Below are positions 29,099 to 37,504 of a stretch of DNA of 64,000 nucleotides, in pieces. How positions within the stretch are numbered: position 1 is the stretch's first letter; every line of letters starts with the position of its first letter. The DNA lies in contig NZ_CP094972.1 of assembly GCF_025985425.1 (NCBI RefSeq), positions 372,001 through 436,000 on the forward strand, read 5' to 3'. The stretch is from Entomomonas sp. E2T0. GTDB taxonomy: Bacteria; Pseudomonadota; Gammaproteobacteria; Pseudomonadales; Pseudomonadaceae. Made by a program: the position numbers and the translations under genes. A model generated the notes under the pieces. The model worked only from the letters and a program-made list of their open reading frames with translations, was not told the origin of the DNA and did not search any database.

Positions 29099-30688
29099 TT
29101 ATTGACCTTCATCCACAATTAAATCCATGTCCAAAAAACACAGTCTTTTATATAATCTCTCTTTTGACTCTCTTACTTGCTGTGATTGTGGTAACAGCTC
29201 ACAACACTTATATAACAAGTAAACTACTTCTAAAGCTAATGAAGGCTCCCACTGCTCAATTCCTAACTGATGAACATGTTCATCTAAATTTTCCAATTGA
29301 GTTTTTGCTAACTCATACTTCTTATTAGCAAAACAGAGTTTAGCCATACATAGCTGCCAGAAGAACTTTTCTCGCCCCCCAGTAGCCATCTTTAAACCAG
29401 CTACTAATGGTGCCATTGACTCTTTTAAACCTTCTCGTGACAAGTTAGTAATACACTCCTGCAACACATCGTCCCAAGCCTCTTGACCTGTACCTCCTGA
29501 AACAATATGCGCATTAATATGCCCTGCTTGATTACTTAATCGTGGTAATACATGGTCATTAATCCAAGCTACTGTAGTTTCACTTGCAAAACCTGTATTA
29601 TCGTGAAACTTTAACTCTGTAACACGAGGAACACGTTGCAAAAATAACGCTAATTGCACCTCTAGCTCCAACATAGCGGCATCCATACGAAGAGCATGCA
29701 AACATTGCCAAACTATATATTGTCCATCTAACCAAAAAGGTGCTTTTGAAATGCTTATTTCTACATCTGTTATCAAATCTGAATAACGTCCTTGAGCTAG
29801 CCTCTCTTTATAATTATTTACTTTATCTAGAGGTACTGGACGTAATGTAGTTACATCATCTTTACTATCAGGTAATGCCTCTATAGCAATCCATAGTAAA
29901 GTACGATTTAAACGTAATGCTTTAATATCAGTTGGTCGTTGGTTTAACCACCATATACAAAGTGTTCGACCATTATCTTGTAAATTGCGTAATAACTTAC
30001 TAGCATCCCGCTCATTATCTAGTGTAGTAATTATTGATTGAGGAGTTGCTGTACCTGTAACTATTTCTTTAGCTTGTGTAATAACTTTTTCTACTACACT
30101 TTTAGACTCTTTATCTTTATCAACTAGTTGAGTAGTCTCTGAAATCATCCTTTCGATGCGGCGACAAGTAGGTAATAATAAAGGGGACTTATCCTGCCAC
30201 TTATCTGTTAAAAACGTATCTAAACGAATTAATTCTTCTAATAATTTTTCAAATAAAGAAATTTGGTCTTTAACATCTATAGACTCTTGAAAAAGTTGCT
30301 CTAACCTAGAGCTTAACCACTCAACAGCCGACATCTTTGTTCTTTGCTTAGTAGGAAATATATCATCCCAACACTTAGCAATTAATTCATTGAGAAAATA
30401 AATGCCCGCATGCAATCCAGTAAAAGAATCTGTTTTAAAAAGTCCCCAAGAGAACCAAGCAAGCACTCGTATATCTTTTGCCTGAGAAGTTAGTATTTTT
30501 TCACTTAACTCTACTACTCTCTGCCAATCCGTCCCTGTACTACTAAAAAGTGAGGTCGATCCTGACAACATACTTTCAACTTCTTCGAAAGCAGCAGAAT
30601 AACGAACATCTTCACCTACAAAGCTATCACCATTAATAGCCTCTAATAAAGATGAATAATTTTTTAGTAAGGGGTTAACAAAAGACAT
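29099..30688 (-). CDS. tssA: TssA baseplate/sheath cap protein (ImpA-N family)
   Basis: 529 residues, a long TssA. An ImpA_N domain is at about 15-125 ('AFEEVESMLSGS', 'LAWFSWGLFKTDSFTGLHAG', 'CWDDIFPT'). The C-terminal VasJ-like region is around 390-520. TssA organises baseplate docking and tail growth. This is the first gene of the main operon. GCAGGG precedes the ATG. A sigma-70-like pair (TTGATG, 16 bases, TATACA) lies about 75-100 bases upstream, and I find no GG-N10-GC sigma-54 element there. By position it equals hsiA2 of P. aeruginosa HSI-II. Confidence 0.93.
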   Translation of the reverse strand: MSFVNPLLKNYSSLLEAINGDSFVGEDVRYSAAFEEVESMLSGSTSLFSSTGTDWQRVVELSEKILTSQAKDIRVLAWFSWGLFKTDSFTGLHAGIYFLNELIAKCWDDIFPTKQRTKMSAVEWLSSRLEQLFQESIDVKDQISLFEKLLEELIRLDTFLTDKWQDKSPLLLPTCRRIERMISETTQLVDKDKESKSVVEKVITQAKEIVTGTATPQSIITTLDNERDASKLLRNLQDNGRTLCIWWLNQRPTDIKALRLNRTLLWIAIEALPDSKDDVTTLRPVPLDKVNNYKERLAQGRYSDLITDVEISISKAPFWLDGQYIVWQCLHALRMDAAMLELEVQLALFLQRVPRVTELKFHDNTGFASETTVAWINDHVLPRLSNQAGHINAHIVSGGTGQEAWDDVLQECITNLSREGLKESMAPLVAGLKMATGGREKFFWQLCMAKLCFANKKYELAKTQLENLDEHVHQLGIEQWEPSLALEVVYLLYKCCELLPQSQQVRESKERLYKRLCFLDMDLIVDEGQ

Positions 30689-30917
30689 CTTTACCCTGCT
30701 TCCCTGATAAATAAAGATTATTGATTGATAACCAAGATCATATTATTAATTTTATGTATAGCAACATGGCTTAATACATCAATTTTGTATCTATTATAAT
30801 TTATATGTACAGCTATCATATAATATATCCTTTATTGACCACTATAACTTCATGATTCTAAAAATAATTATTCATTACTTAATTATTTTCTTAAAACCAT
30901 ACCTTACCGCTAAACTT

Positions 30918-31289
30918 TCATTTTTTTTGTTTTAAACTATTACTAACAGGGCAAGTATTCAAACCCTTATAGCCAAAAACAATATTCTTCCTATCTGTTT
31001 CAAACTGAACATTACAACAAACAACTTCAGGTTTTAAATAATATGTATCATTATCTCTAATCCCAACAGAAGATTGCCCCGTGGTTTTGCATTGATGCCA
31101 TGTATAGCGCTTATAATCAACCCAATCTTCAATCACATCAGGATTTCTACCAAACCCATCAATAACTACTAATATATGTTGTCCTTTTAAATGAACGAAC
31201 TCATCTTGTTGTGGTTTATTCCATAGACTACAAGCAGTTAATACCAATAACATATTAATACAAAATAACTTACTCAAAAGATAGAGCAT
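30918..31289 (-). CDS. Hypothetical lipoprotein next to the T6SS locus
   Basis: About 123 residues from ATG 31289; an alternative GTG at 31331 adds 14. The N-terminus 'KLFCINMLLVLTACS' contains a lipobox LTAC, so the mature protein is probably lipid-anchored in the envelope. The rest is polar with four further cysteines ('HQCKTTG', 'EVVCCNVQF', 'LNTCPVS'), probably in disulfides in the periplasm. I do not recognise the family. It lies 229 bases upstream of tssA on the same strand and could be an accessory gene or unrelated. Confidence 0.6.
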   Translation of the reverse strand: MLYLLSKLFCINMLLVLTACSLWNKPQQDEFVHLKGQHILVVIDGFGRNPDVIEDWVDYKRYTWHQCKTTGQSSVGIRDNDTYYLKPEVVCCNVQFETDRKNIVFGYKGLNTCPVSNSLKQKK

Positions 31290-31331
31290 CTTCCTAGGTT
31301 GCGTTGCTATTCCATTATTAATATCAATCAC

Positions 31332-31685
31332 TACTACTCAACCATATTTGAATAAAGTTATTACTAATATATTCCATATGTCAGTGCTACTATGAAATTC
31401 AACCATTCAACTATTGTTTAATTTCCTTAAATTTCCATTAGACAATAGGCTTAACTATTTTGTAATAGTATATCCTTACTTTTAATAATAGTTCCACACT
31501 TAAATTAAATTTTATTAATTTAAGTTAACAAACCAGCAAAAAAGGTTACCTAAATATCACAACATCAATTACCAATCCCTTATGACAACAATAGAATAAA
31601 TACCTTAATTATTCCTTAAAATGAATCAAATTGACTATATTTTCTTTATAAACTTCCATCATCTAATCATAATTAATTATTTGCA
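31332..31685. other. AT-rich intergenic region
   Basis: About 350 bases with no supported gene. A 10-bp perfect inverted repeat with a six-base loop lies at 31499-31524 (CTTAAATTAA arms), without a T tract. No tRNA or other RNA gene recognised. Confidence 0.5.
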
Positions 31686-31710
31686 TAATAATGAGTTTAA
31701 CTCATTATTA
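31686..31710 (-). terminator. Hairpin at the end of the STM4011-4015-like operon
   Basis: 10-bp perfect stem (TAATAATGAG arms) with loop of five, eight bases beyond the radical SAM stop codon. AT-rich, and the following minus-strand sequence is A/T mixed, not a clean T tract, so termination is plausible but not certain. Confidence 0.45.
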
Positions 31711-31718
31711 AATTATAC

Positions 31719-32582
31719 TTATAGCTCTATAAGCATAATACGTTCTAGGGCTTGCTTACCAAATATTCTTTTAAAATTAAGTGACTTAAGAAAAATATAG
31801 CCTATATGACAATCACAAAATCCTCTTCTACAAACTCTTTCTTGTAGTATCTGTTGCCAGTTATTTTGATGAATATTACCAATAACTTGTTTAATAAAAT
31901 GACAACGATAAATATCACCACACTCATCTACAACAATAGCATCTTCGCCAGTAGAACAAGGTAGATCTATAGAAACATAAGGCTTATTGAATGGAAATAA
32001 TGGATCAATTGCTGTTAAAAACAACCTTTGCTCTTCTGTATAGATATAATGCTGATCTTTATCTACATAAGCATTAATCCATAAATAAGTGCTAGGATTT
32101 AACTCTTTACGTAATTGCTGAATCTCATCAAATAAATCAGGTTTCCCTACCACTCCTACACTGTATTTAACATTATTACTGTCCAAAAGTTTAGTCTTAC
32201 TAATAAACTTTTGTCTAGCTACTTCCGTTGGGTGATAAGTACACCATAATCTAAGTTTTGAACTATTGATCTCCGCTAAAAAATCTAGCTTACTACTTAA
32301 ATTGGTTTGAAAAATAATCTTATTAACATTAGGCATTACTGCTAATTGTTTAATTGCTTGTTGGTATCGTTTAAAGACTAATGCCTCCCCCCATGGAGTA
32401 AAAAATATATTAAAGTTAATATCTGTATTATTAGCTATCCAGCTTATAAAACTATCTAGCCCAGCAATATCTTTGGCCTTTTTCTGGCTAGTTTCTTTAC
32501 TCTTCGCAAAAGGACAATAGTCACACGCATAATTACAAGTCTCTAAAGCTCCCCTATAAAAAACCGTTAACTCCTTTAACAT
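31719..32582 (-). CDS. STM4011-family radical SAM protein
   Basis: 287 residues. The radical SAM [4Fe-4S] motif is C16-x3-C20-x2-C23 ('CNYACDYC'). Toward the C-terminus there are further cysteines: 'DECGDIYRCHF', 'ERVCRRGFCDCHIGY', and Cys in 'LPCSTGEDA'. This SPASM-like arrangement would bind at least one auxiliary cluster. Length, motif spacing and gene company match the STM4011 family, which has no known substrate. It is last in a five-gene operon. Its start codon lies directly behind a 22-bp palindrome that would bury its ribosome site (GGAAA) in a hairpin. Confidence 0.85.
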   Translation of the reverse strand: MLKELTVFYRGALETCNYACDYCPFAKSKETSQKKAKDIAGLDSFISWIANNTDINFNIFFTPWGEALVFKRYQQAIKQLAVMPNVNKIIFQTNLSSKLDFLAEINSSKLRLWCTYHPTEVARQKFISKTKLLDSNNVKYSVGVVGKPDLFDEIQQLRKELNPSTYLWINAYVDKDQHYIYTEEQRLFLTAIDPLFPFNKPYVSIDLPCSTGEDAIVVDECGDIYRCHFIKQVIGNIHQNNWQQILQERVCRRGFCDCHIGYIFLKSLNFKRIFGKQALERIMLIEL

Positions 32583-32662
32583 AATAAGTTTCCATGGAAA
32601 CTTATAAAATCATATAAAAAGTAACTCACTATGCCACACGCTATAATATACTTTTTCAACAT
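32576..32662 (-). CDS. Small hydrophobic ORF between the two radical SAM genes
   Basis: 28 codons from ATG 32662 (AAAAGGG about ten bases ahead), or 40 codons from ATG 32698, which has no clear ribosome site and begins four bases after the STM4012-type gene's stop. The short form begins 'MLKKYIIACGIVSYFLYDF' and ends with Cys: a positive start followed by one possible membrane helix. The stop overlaps the start region of the following gene. It fills the only sizeable gap in an otherwise tightly packed operon. It could be a leader peptide, a small membrane protein or chance; a modified-peptide precursor is a speculative option. I recognise no family. Confidence 0.35.
   Translation of the reverse strand: MLKKYIIACGIVSYFLYDFISFHGNLLC
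32584..32605. promoter_or_regulatory. 22-bp perfect palindrome at the STM4011-type start codon
   Basis: Half-site ATAAGTTTCCA followed directly by its exact complement. The element ends two bases before the ATG at 32582 and contains that gene's ribosome site. In RNA it can form a nine-base-pair stem with a CATG loop. It may be a translational brake or a dimer-binding operator; the sequence cannot decide between them. Confidence 0.5.
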
Positions 32663-32701
32663 AGGGCATAACCCTTTTGACAATTCTCTACAATGCATAA
32701 T

Positions 32702-34018
32702 TTATTTCAACTCATAGCTACTCATACGTTGCTCAATATCTGGCGCATAAAACCATGGGCCTATTAAATCAGCCAGCTCTAAACCTCTCTCAGTTAACTG
32801 CCAATTATTTTGCTGGTTTTGAATTAACTGCAATTCTATTAACTCATTTAATTGTGGATAATCTATAAAAGGTGAGCTGGCAAAACGCTGTTGATAAAGC
32901 TCAATAGACAGCCCTGTCATATGTAAAATAGATTGCAGAATAAAACGACGTTTTTGAGTATCTTGATCCATTTTAAAACCATAAGCTATTTGCTTAAAAT
33001 CAGCTTCGGTTCTATTGTTATAACTTTCTAAGATAGCTTTAATTCCTTTACGACCAACCGCGTATTCATTAGAGTAATGTAACCCTCGAGTATAGGATCG
33101 CGCTCCACAACCCAAACCAACCATACCATCTTGTTGGCAACAATAATCTGCATATTCAATCTGACTAACGATAGGCTTTCTAAAATGACGCATACTCATT
33201 TGTTGATAGCCTGCGTTTAATAACATATCTCGTCCTTGTTGATAAAGTCTTAACCGCTCATCATCCCAACTAAAACCAAATTTACCAATACCTGTTAAGG
33301 GTCTTACATAAAGTGGGTATAAAAATATTTCTTCAGGTTCAAAGCTTAATGCTGCTTGTAAAGACTTTGCCCAACTAGTTGGATCTTGATTAGCTAAACC
33401 ATAGATTAAATCTAGATTTAAAATAGGAAAACTAAACTTTCTAATCTTTTCTATAGCATGAATTACTTCTTGATTGCTTTGCCCACGCCCAACTGATTTA
33501 ATCTCAGTTGCAGAAAAGCTTTGCACCCCCATACTGACACGTTTGATATGGTAGTTTTTTAAAATAGCTAAGCGATCTAAAGTTACTGTTGCGGGGCTGG
33601 TTTCAACACTGGAAGGAATAGCTGCATAATCTAATTTAAAGATAGCCAATGCATCAAATAATTGTTGCAACTCTTCTGCCAATAAATAAGTAGGTGTACC
33701 TCCTCCTAAAGCAAAACGACTAAATTTTGCCTGCTCTCCTAAGGCTTCATAGGTTACTTTTGCTTGCCTAGTTAAGGCTTCAATATAAGCTTTGGTTAGC
33801 GCTAATTTAGGATTAGCAGTAGTGAATAAATTACAAAAGCCACAACGCATACCACAAAAGGGAATATGAGCATAAAGAAATAATTGTGATTTATCTTCTA
33901 CAGCCCAAGCACTTTTTAATGCTATAGGCTCAAAATGTTGATAGCTTGTTTTATGGGGATAGGCATAGGTATAGCCTTTGTAATATTCACCCTGCTCAAT
34001 CAATGCTTTTAAACTCAT
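32702..34018 (-). CDS. STM4012-family radical SAM protein (HemN-like fold)
   Basis: 438 residues from ATG 34018, which overlaps the upstream stop by four bases (ATGA); longer starts are not needed. The SAM motif 'HIPFCGMRCGFC' (C55, C59, C62) with 'GGGTPTYL' and 'RVSMGVQSF' resembles coproporphyrinogen III dehydrogenase (HemN) and HemW. The cassette context identifies it as the STM4012 family rather than a haem-synthesis enzyme. A C-terminal winged-helix-like part ('LTERGLELADLIGPWFYAPD') also occurs in HemN relatives. A real HemN/HemW would not normally lie between these neighbours. Substrate unknown. Confidence 0.85.
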   Translation of the reverse strand: MSLKALIEQGEYYKGYTYAYPHKTSYQHFEPIALKSAWAVEDKSQLFLYAHIPFCGMRCGFCNLFTTANPKLALTKAYIEALTRQAKVTYEALGEQAKFSRFALGGGTPTYLLAEELQQLFDALAIFKLDYAAIPSSVETSPATVTLDRLAILKNYHIKRVSMGVQSFSATEIKSVGRGQSNQEVIHAIEKIRKFSFPILNLDLIYGLANQDPTSWAKSLQAALSFEPEEIFLYPLYVRPLTGIGKFGFSWDDERLRLYQQGRDMLLNAGYQQMSMRHFRKPIVSQIEYADYCCQQDGMVGLGCGARSYTRGLHYSNEYAVGRKGIKAILESYNNRTEADFKQIAYGFKMDQDTQKRRFILQSILHMTGLSIELYQQRFASSPFIDYPQLNELIELQLIQNQQNNWQLTERGLELADLIGPWFYAPDIEQRMSSYELK

Positions 34019-34797
34019 AGTACATCCAAAACAAATTCTGTATAAGGTACTGTCCAAACTGTTTCATGGGCTAAACGGTGCCCATAATAACCATCTTCAC
34101 CAAACGCTTCACCATGATCTGAGGTTAAAATAACTAACGTTTTACAACGTTTTTGCTGCTCTGCTAGTAAATAAGCAATATGTTGTTGTGCATACTCCAA
34201 AGCTGCTTGTTGCGTTTCCTTAGAATCTTCTTGCAAGGTTGGATGATAAATACAAGTAGGTTGGTGGGTGGCGGCCACATTAATAAATAAAAACTTTGGT
34301 TTATTATTTTGCTGTAAAAATTGAAGAGCTTGTTTAACCTGTAACTCGGTAGAACCTTTACCTGTTACCCCCATTTCTATATTCCAATAAGACTCTTGAA
34401 ATAAATTAGGTAATACACTGCCTAACTCTGCTTGTTTATTAAAAAACCCCACACCACCTATACAGCAGGTAGCATAACCTAAATTCTTCAATGCGTTAGG
34501 CAAGGTACTTTCAGCAAAAGTAAAGGTATTAGGCTGAGTAGTGGTCGAACCAGCAAAAGCGGAAGCAAATAATCTTGGAGCAGTAGGGTTATCAATAGGG
34601 GTTGGTAAAAAGCCACTAAAAAAAGCATGATGTGCTGCATAAGTAAAAGTAGCTGGAGAATGTCTTGCCTCCCAATGAGGTACAAATACGTTTAACTGAG
34701 GCATCTTGGCATTTTGTAATACATCAAAACGTAAACTATCAAAAGTAATAAAAATAATATCTACTTTATTAGCCACCAACTCTTTTACATTAATCAT
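34015..34797 (-). CDS. STM4013-family hydrolase (alkaline phosphatase/sulfatase superfamily)
   Basis: 260 residues from ATG 34797; TTG at 34809 is the alternative. The metal-binding sites of the alkaline phosphatase superfamily are visible: 'IIFITFDSLRFD' (Asp20), and 'LTSDHGEAFGEDGYYGH' near 225-241. Aligning 'TYAAHHAFFSG' with the sulfatase signature C-x-P-S-R-x4-T-G puts Thr52 at the nucleophile position. A Thr nucleophile is typical of phospho-transferases and phosphodiesterases of the superfamily rather than formylglycine sulfatases. There is no signal peptide, so it is cytosolic. It overlaps the genes on both sides, indicating coupled expression. The substrate is unknown. Confidence 0.82.
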   Translation of the reverse strand: MINVKELVANKVDIIFITFDSLRFDVLQNAKMPQLNVFVPHWEARHSPATFTYAAHHAFFSGFLPTPIDNPTAPRLFASAFAGSTTTQPNTFTFAESTLPNALKNLGYATCCIGGVGFFNKQAELGSVLPNLFQESYWNIEMGVTGKGSTELQVKQALQFLQQNNKPKFLFINVAATHQPTCIYHPTLQEDSKETQQAALEYAQQHIAYLLAEQQKRCKTLVILTSDHGEAFGEDGYYGHRLAHETVWTVPYTEFVLDVL

Positions 34798-35959
34798 TAC
34801 TACGTCCAATTTTATTACGTGTTAATAATGCTAATAACTCTGCTTGATAAGTATCTAGCCCTTGATAATAAGTATTAGGATGAAAATCACCAAAAGTATT
34901 TGCCTCTAATAAATAAGGCTTTTTGGTATTTTGGCTAACTAAAATATCAACCCCTGCATATAAACTATTAGGAAAACATTGCATTGCTTTTTCTGCCAGC
35001 TCAGGTACTAACTGCCAACTATTACCTAAATAATTTTTAATCTGCTCAAGATCTCCCCGTCCATTACCTAAATGTAAGTTAGTAATGGCCTGCTTACCCA
35101 ATCGAATTAAAGTATGCATCGCTTTACCATTAATCACTACAACTCGAATATCAAATACTTTGCCTTGATAACTTGCTTTAGGAAGCCACCTTTCTATTTG
35201 TAGTTTATGATATTTTAATAACTCATCTATTAGCTGAGCTATTTGCTGCCAAGTATTATAACGAATGAGTTTACGATTATTATACAAGCGAATACCCTTC
35301 TGGCTTTCTACCATTTCAATGGTTGTAATTGCTTGAATTTGATTTTTATTAATGGCTAATGCGATTGTGCCACTAGCACCACTACCATGTGCTAACTTAA
35401 TAAAAACTCGATTTAACTTTTGTTGATTTAATACTGAGATCAACTGTTCAAAACTCCTCACCTCCTCAGTTACTTGATACGGAGTTGGTAAGTTTAATAA
35501 CTGCCAAAGCTCTGATGTTTTTCTTTTATCAAATAATTGTAATCCTTCTGAGAAATCCACTGTACAGTAATGACTAGGGCTTTGTACAAGCTGTTCTTGA
35601 ACAATACCAAAAAACTGCTGTAATCCTGCATACCATTGATTAGATGGGATTATCTCCCCTTGCTCCAGCTGTAAATCAGCAATATTTTCAATCACACCGT
35701 TTGTTATATGTTGTTTACCTAACTGTAATAACAAACGCTCAATATCACTAGACTCTCCTGATGTCTCCAGTCGAATGATATTGCCTTGGTGTACTGTATG
35801 GATAAGCGATTGTGGATTTTCTATTATCTGTTGATAGGAAATAACCTTAGCTAATGGCCAATTAATTTGCTGTAATGAAGATTGAAAAGCAGCAACTCGA
35901 CGGCTATTAGGTGGTGCTATAAGCACCACCTGTTGTGGATTACTCACCAATGCTGACAT
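34790..35959 (-). CDS. STM4014-family ATP-grasp-like protein
   Basis: 389 residues from ATG 35959, which overlaps the upstream gene by 20 bases; an ATG at 36031 would overlap it by 92 and encode an odd Met/Leu-rich start. ATP-grasp features are present: 'LFDKRKTSELWQLLNLPTPY' (about 145), 'VFIKLAHGSGASGTIAL' (about 195-212), 'YQGKVFDIRVVVINGK', and the metal-binding 'YLLEANTFGDFHPN' (about 348-361). ATP-grasp enzymes join a carboxylate to an amine or thiol through an acyl phosphate, so this gene suggests a ligation step in the cassette. Family identification is from motifs and gene order. Confidence 0.8.
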   Translation of the reverse strand: MSALVSNPQQVVLIAPPNSRRVAAFQSSLQQINWPLAKVISYQQIIENPQSLIHTVHQGNIIRLETSGESSDIERLLLQLGKQHITNGVIENIADLQLEQGEIIPSNQWYAGLQQFFGIVQEQLVQSPSHYCTVDFSEGLQLFDKRKTSELWQLLNLPTPYQVTEEVRSFEQLISVLNQQKLNRVFIKLAHGSGASGTIALAINKNQIQAITTIEMVESQKGIRLYNNRKLIRYNTWQQIAQLIDELLKYHKLQIERWLPKASYQGKVFDIRVVVINGKAMHTLIRLGKQAITNLHLGNGRGDLEQIKNYLGNSWQLVPELAEKAMQCFPNSLYAGVDILVSQNTKKPYLLEANTFGDFHPNTYYQGLDTYQAELLALLTRNKIGRSND

Positions 35960-36872
35960 AGCGCCAGTCATCATCCTCATCATAATCAGCATCAGAAGAT
36001 ACATCAATAGTAAAGCCTTTGGCTGCAGCAAAAGCTTGTAATTTTTTAGCCATTTCTTCTGATAAATAGTTATGGTTTAAATCGAGGTGTTTTAAGTTAT
36101 CTAAATTTTTAGCATCCAATAGTGCTTGGGCACCCTTATCACCTAATGTCCCTAATGATAGATCTAAAGTATCTAGATGAGTAACTACAGGCGAGTTAGC
36201 CACTGCTTTAGCAATATTATCTTGCTCATCACAGTTCATTAATCCTAAATAGGTTAATTGATTAAAACGATCTTGCAGTATCGGCTGTAAATCTTCTACC
36301 GATCCTGTATAACCATACTCTTCTGTACCTAAATAAATTTCCAGATGTTTTAGTTTAGGTAAATTAGCATTGGCTATTTCTTTAATTGTTGTAGAATCTA
36401 AACCACCTGATTGAACAATTAATGTTTCTAACTCTGGTGCATTTAAATTAGTAAAACCTAAATCATTACCACCACGCGTACCAAAATGTTTTAATTTAGG
36501 AAAGGCATGAATTAAGGGCGCATTATCTGTATTAATAATCCATGAAATTTCATTTTCTTCATAGGTTATATCATTAACAAATAAGGTATCCAATAACGGT
36601 AATTGATCTTTAGCAGCAATCACAGCATTAATTGGGCCCGCTGAACTTTCTTCATACATTTCTTCTGAATAAGCACCCAATACCAACCCTCTAGTTTCTT
36701 TAGCATTAGATTCTGCTAGATATTTACTTAATTTTTCATCCCATGTTTGCTTATCATCGTAATCAACAGCAATACGATATATGGTATTTTCTAAGTTTTG
36801 AAGTGGTTTTCCTGGCTCCCAATCTTCAACTTTATAGCCAGCAAATTTATCTAAATGGTTACCTATTGTCAT
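35940..36872 (-). CDS. STM4015-family leucine-rich-repeat-like protein
   Basis: 310 residues, first gene of the five-gene operon. Leucine-rich-repeat units of about 25-30 residues run from roughly 120 to 280: 'FPKLKHFGTRGGNDLGFTNL', 'APELETLIVQSGGL', 'LPKLKHLEIYLG', 'NQLTYLGLMNCD', 'LDTLDLSLGTLGD', 'LDNLKHLDLNHNYL'. The tail is strongly acidic (DADYDEDDDW). No signal peptide. It is probably a protein-binding scaffold. AGGAAGGGG precedes the ATG, one of the strongest ribosome sites in the window. Confidence 0.85.
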   Translation of the reverse strand: MTIGNHLDKFAGYKVEDWEPGKPLQNLENTIYRIAVDYDDKQTWDEKLSKYLAESNAKETRGLVLGAYSEEMYEESSAGPINAVIAAKDQLPLLDTLFVNDITYEENEISWIINTDNAPLIHAFPKLKHFGTRGGNDLGFTNLNAPELETLIVQSGGLDSTTIKEIANANLPKLKHLEIYLGTEEYGYTGSVEDLQPILQDRFNQLTYLGLMNCDEQDNIAKAVANSPVVTHLDTLDLSLGTLGDKGAQALLDAKNLDNLKHLDLNHNYLSEEMAKKLQAFAAAKGFTIDVSSDADYDEDDDWRYVSIGE

Positions 36873-36973
36873 AATAATCCCCTTCCTGCTGAATTAAATC
36901 ATATTGCTGTTGTTAAAAATAATTTCTCTAGTTTATAAATTTATACTTAATAATATATTAATTTACCGCAATA

Positions 36974-37486
36974 TTATGATGGTAATATTTTACTGACAGT
37001 TTCTTCAACTGTAAGTAAATCTGTTCTAAATTGATATGCAGGGTTTTCAGGAGTTTCGTAAGGTGCACTAACCCCTGTAAAATCTAATAACTCACCTGCT
37101 ATTGCTTTAGCATATAATCCTTTAGGATCTCGTTTTTGCAAAACAGCTAAAGGAGCTTCTAAATAAATTTCAGTAGCTTGTAATTTTTCAATAGCTTGTT
37201 GTCGAGCCTCTTTATAAGGGCTAATAACACTGACAATAACCACTATTCCCTGCTGCTGTAACGAATAAGCTAACTCCGCTATCCGTTGAATATTAGTATC
37301 GCGATCTTGTTTAGAAAACCCCAAATCAGCACATAAAGTTTTTCTTAGCTCATCACCATCTAACACTTGATTTTTTATATTAAGGGCTGTAAGGCTTGCT
37401 GCCAATGCATTAGCCAAAGTAGTTTTACCTACTCCTGATAATCCCGTTATCCAAAAAGCTAATGACTTACTCCCTGTTCTTTCCAT
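36974..37486 (-). CDS. cysC: Adenylylsulfate (APS) kinase CysC
   Basis: 170 residues. The Walker A 'GLSGVGKTT' (15-23), 'DGDELRK' (43-49) and 'GFSKQDRDTNIQRIAELAY' match APS kinase, which phosphorylates APS to PAPS using ATP. It is slightly shorter than E. coli CysC, and the canonical DGDNVR is DGDELR, as in several bacterial homologues. It stands alone without cysDN; it follows hrpA by 18 bases and precedes the STM4015-type gene by about 100 bases on the same strand. A general nucleotide kinase of the same fold is less likely. Confidence 0.85.
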   Translation of the reverse strand: MERTGSKSLAFWITGLSGVGKTTLANALAASLTALNIKNQVLDGDELRKTLCADLGFSKQDRDTNIQRIAELAYSLQQQGIVVIVSVISPYKEARQQAIEKLQATEIYLEAPLAVLQKRDPKGLYAKAIAGELLDFTGVSAPYETPENPAYQFRTDLLTVEETVSKILPS

Positions 37487-37504
37487 AGTTGATTCAACTC
37501 ACTT

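Noticed and set aside
31719-32582. Radical SAM protein as an anaerobic sulfatase-maturing enzyme
   Set aside because: The neighbouring sulfatase-fold protein has Thr at the nucleophile position and cannot receive formylglycine.
32702-34018. HemN/HemW annotation for the second radical SAM gene
   Set aside because: Motifs are shared by the wider HemN-like group; the cassette context fits the STM4012 family better.
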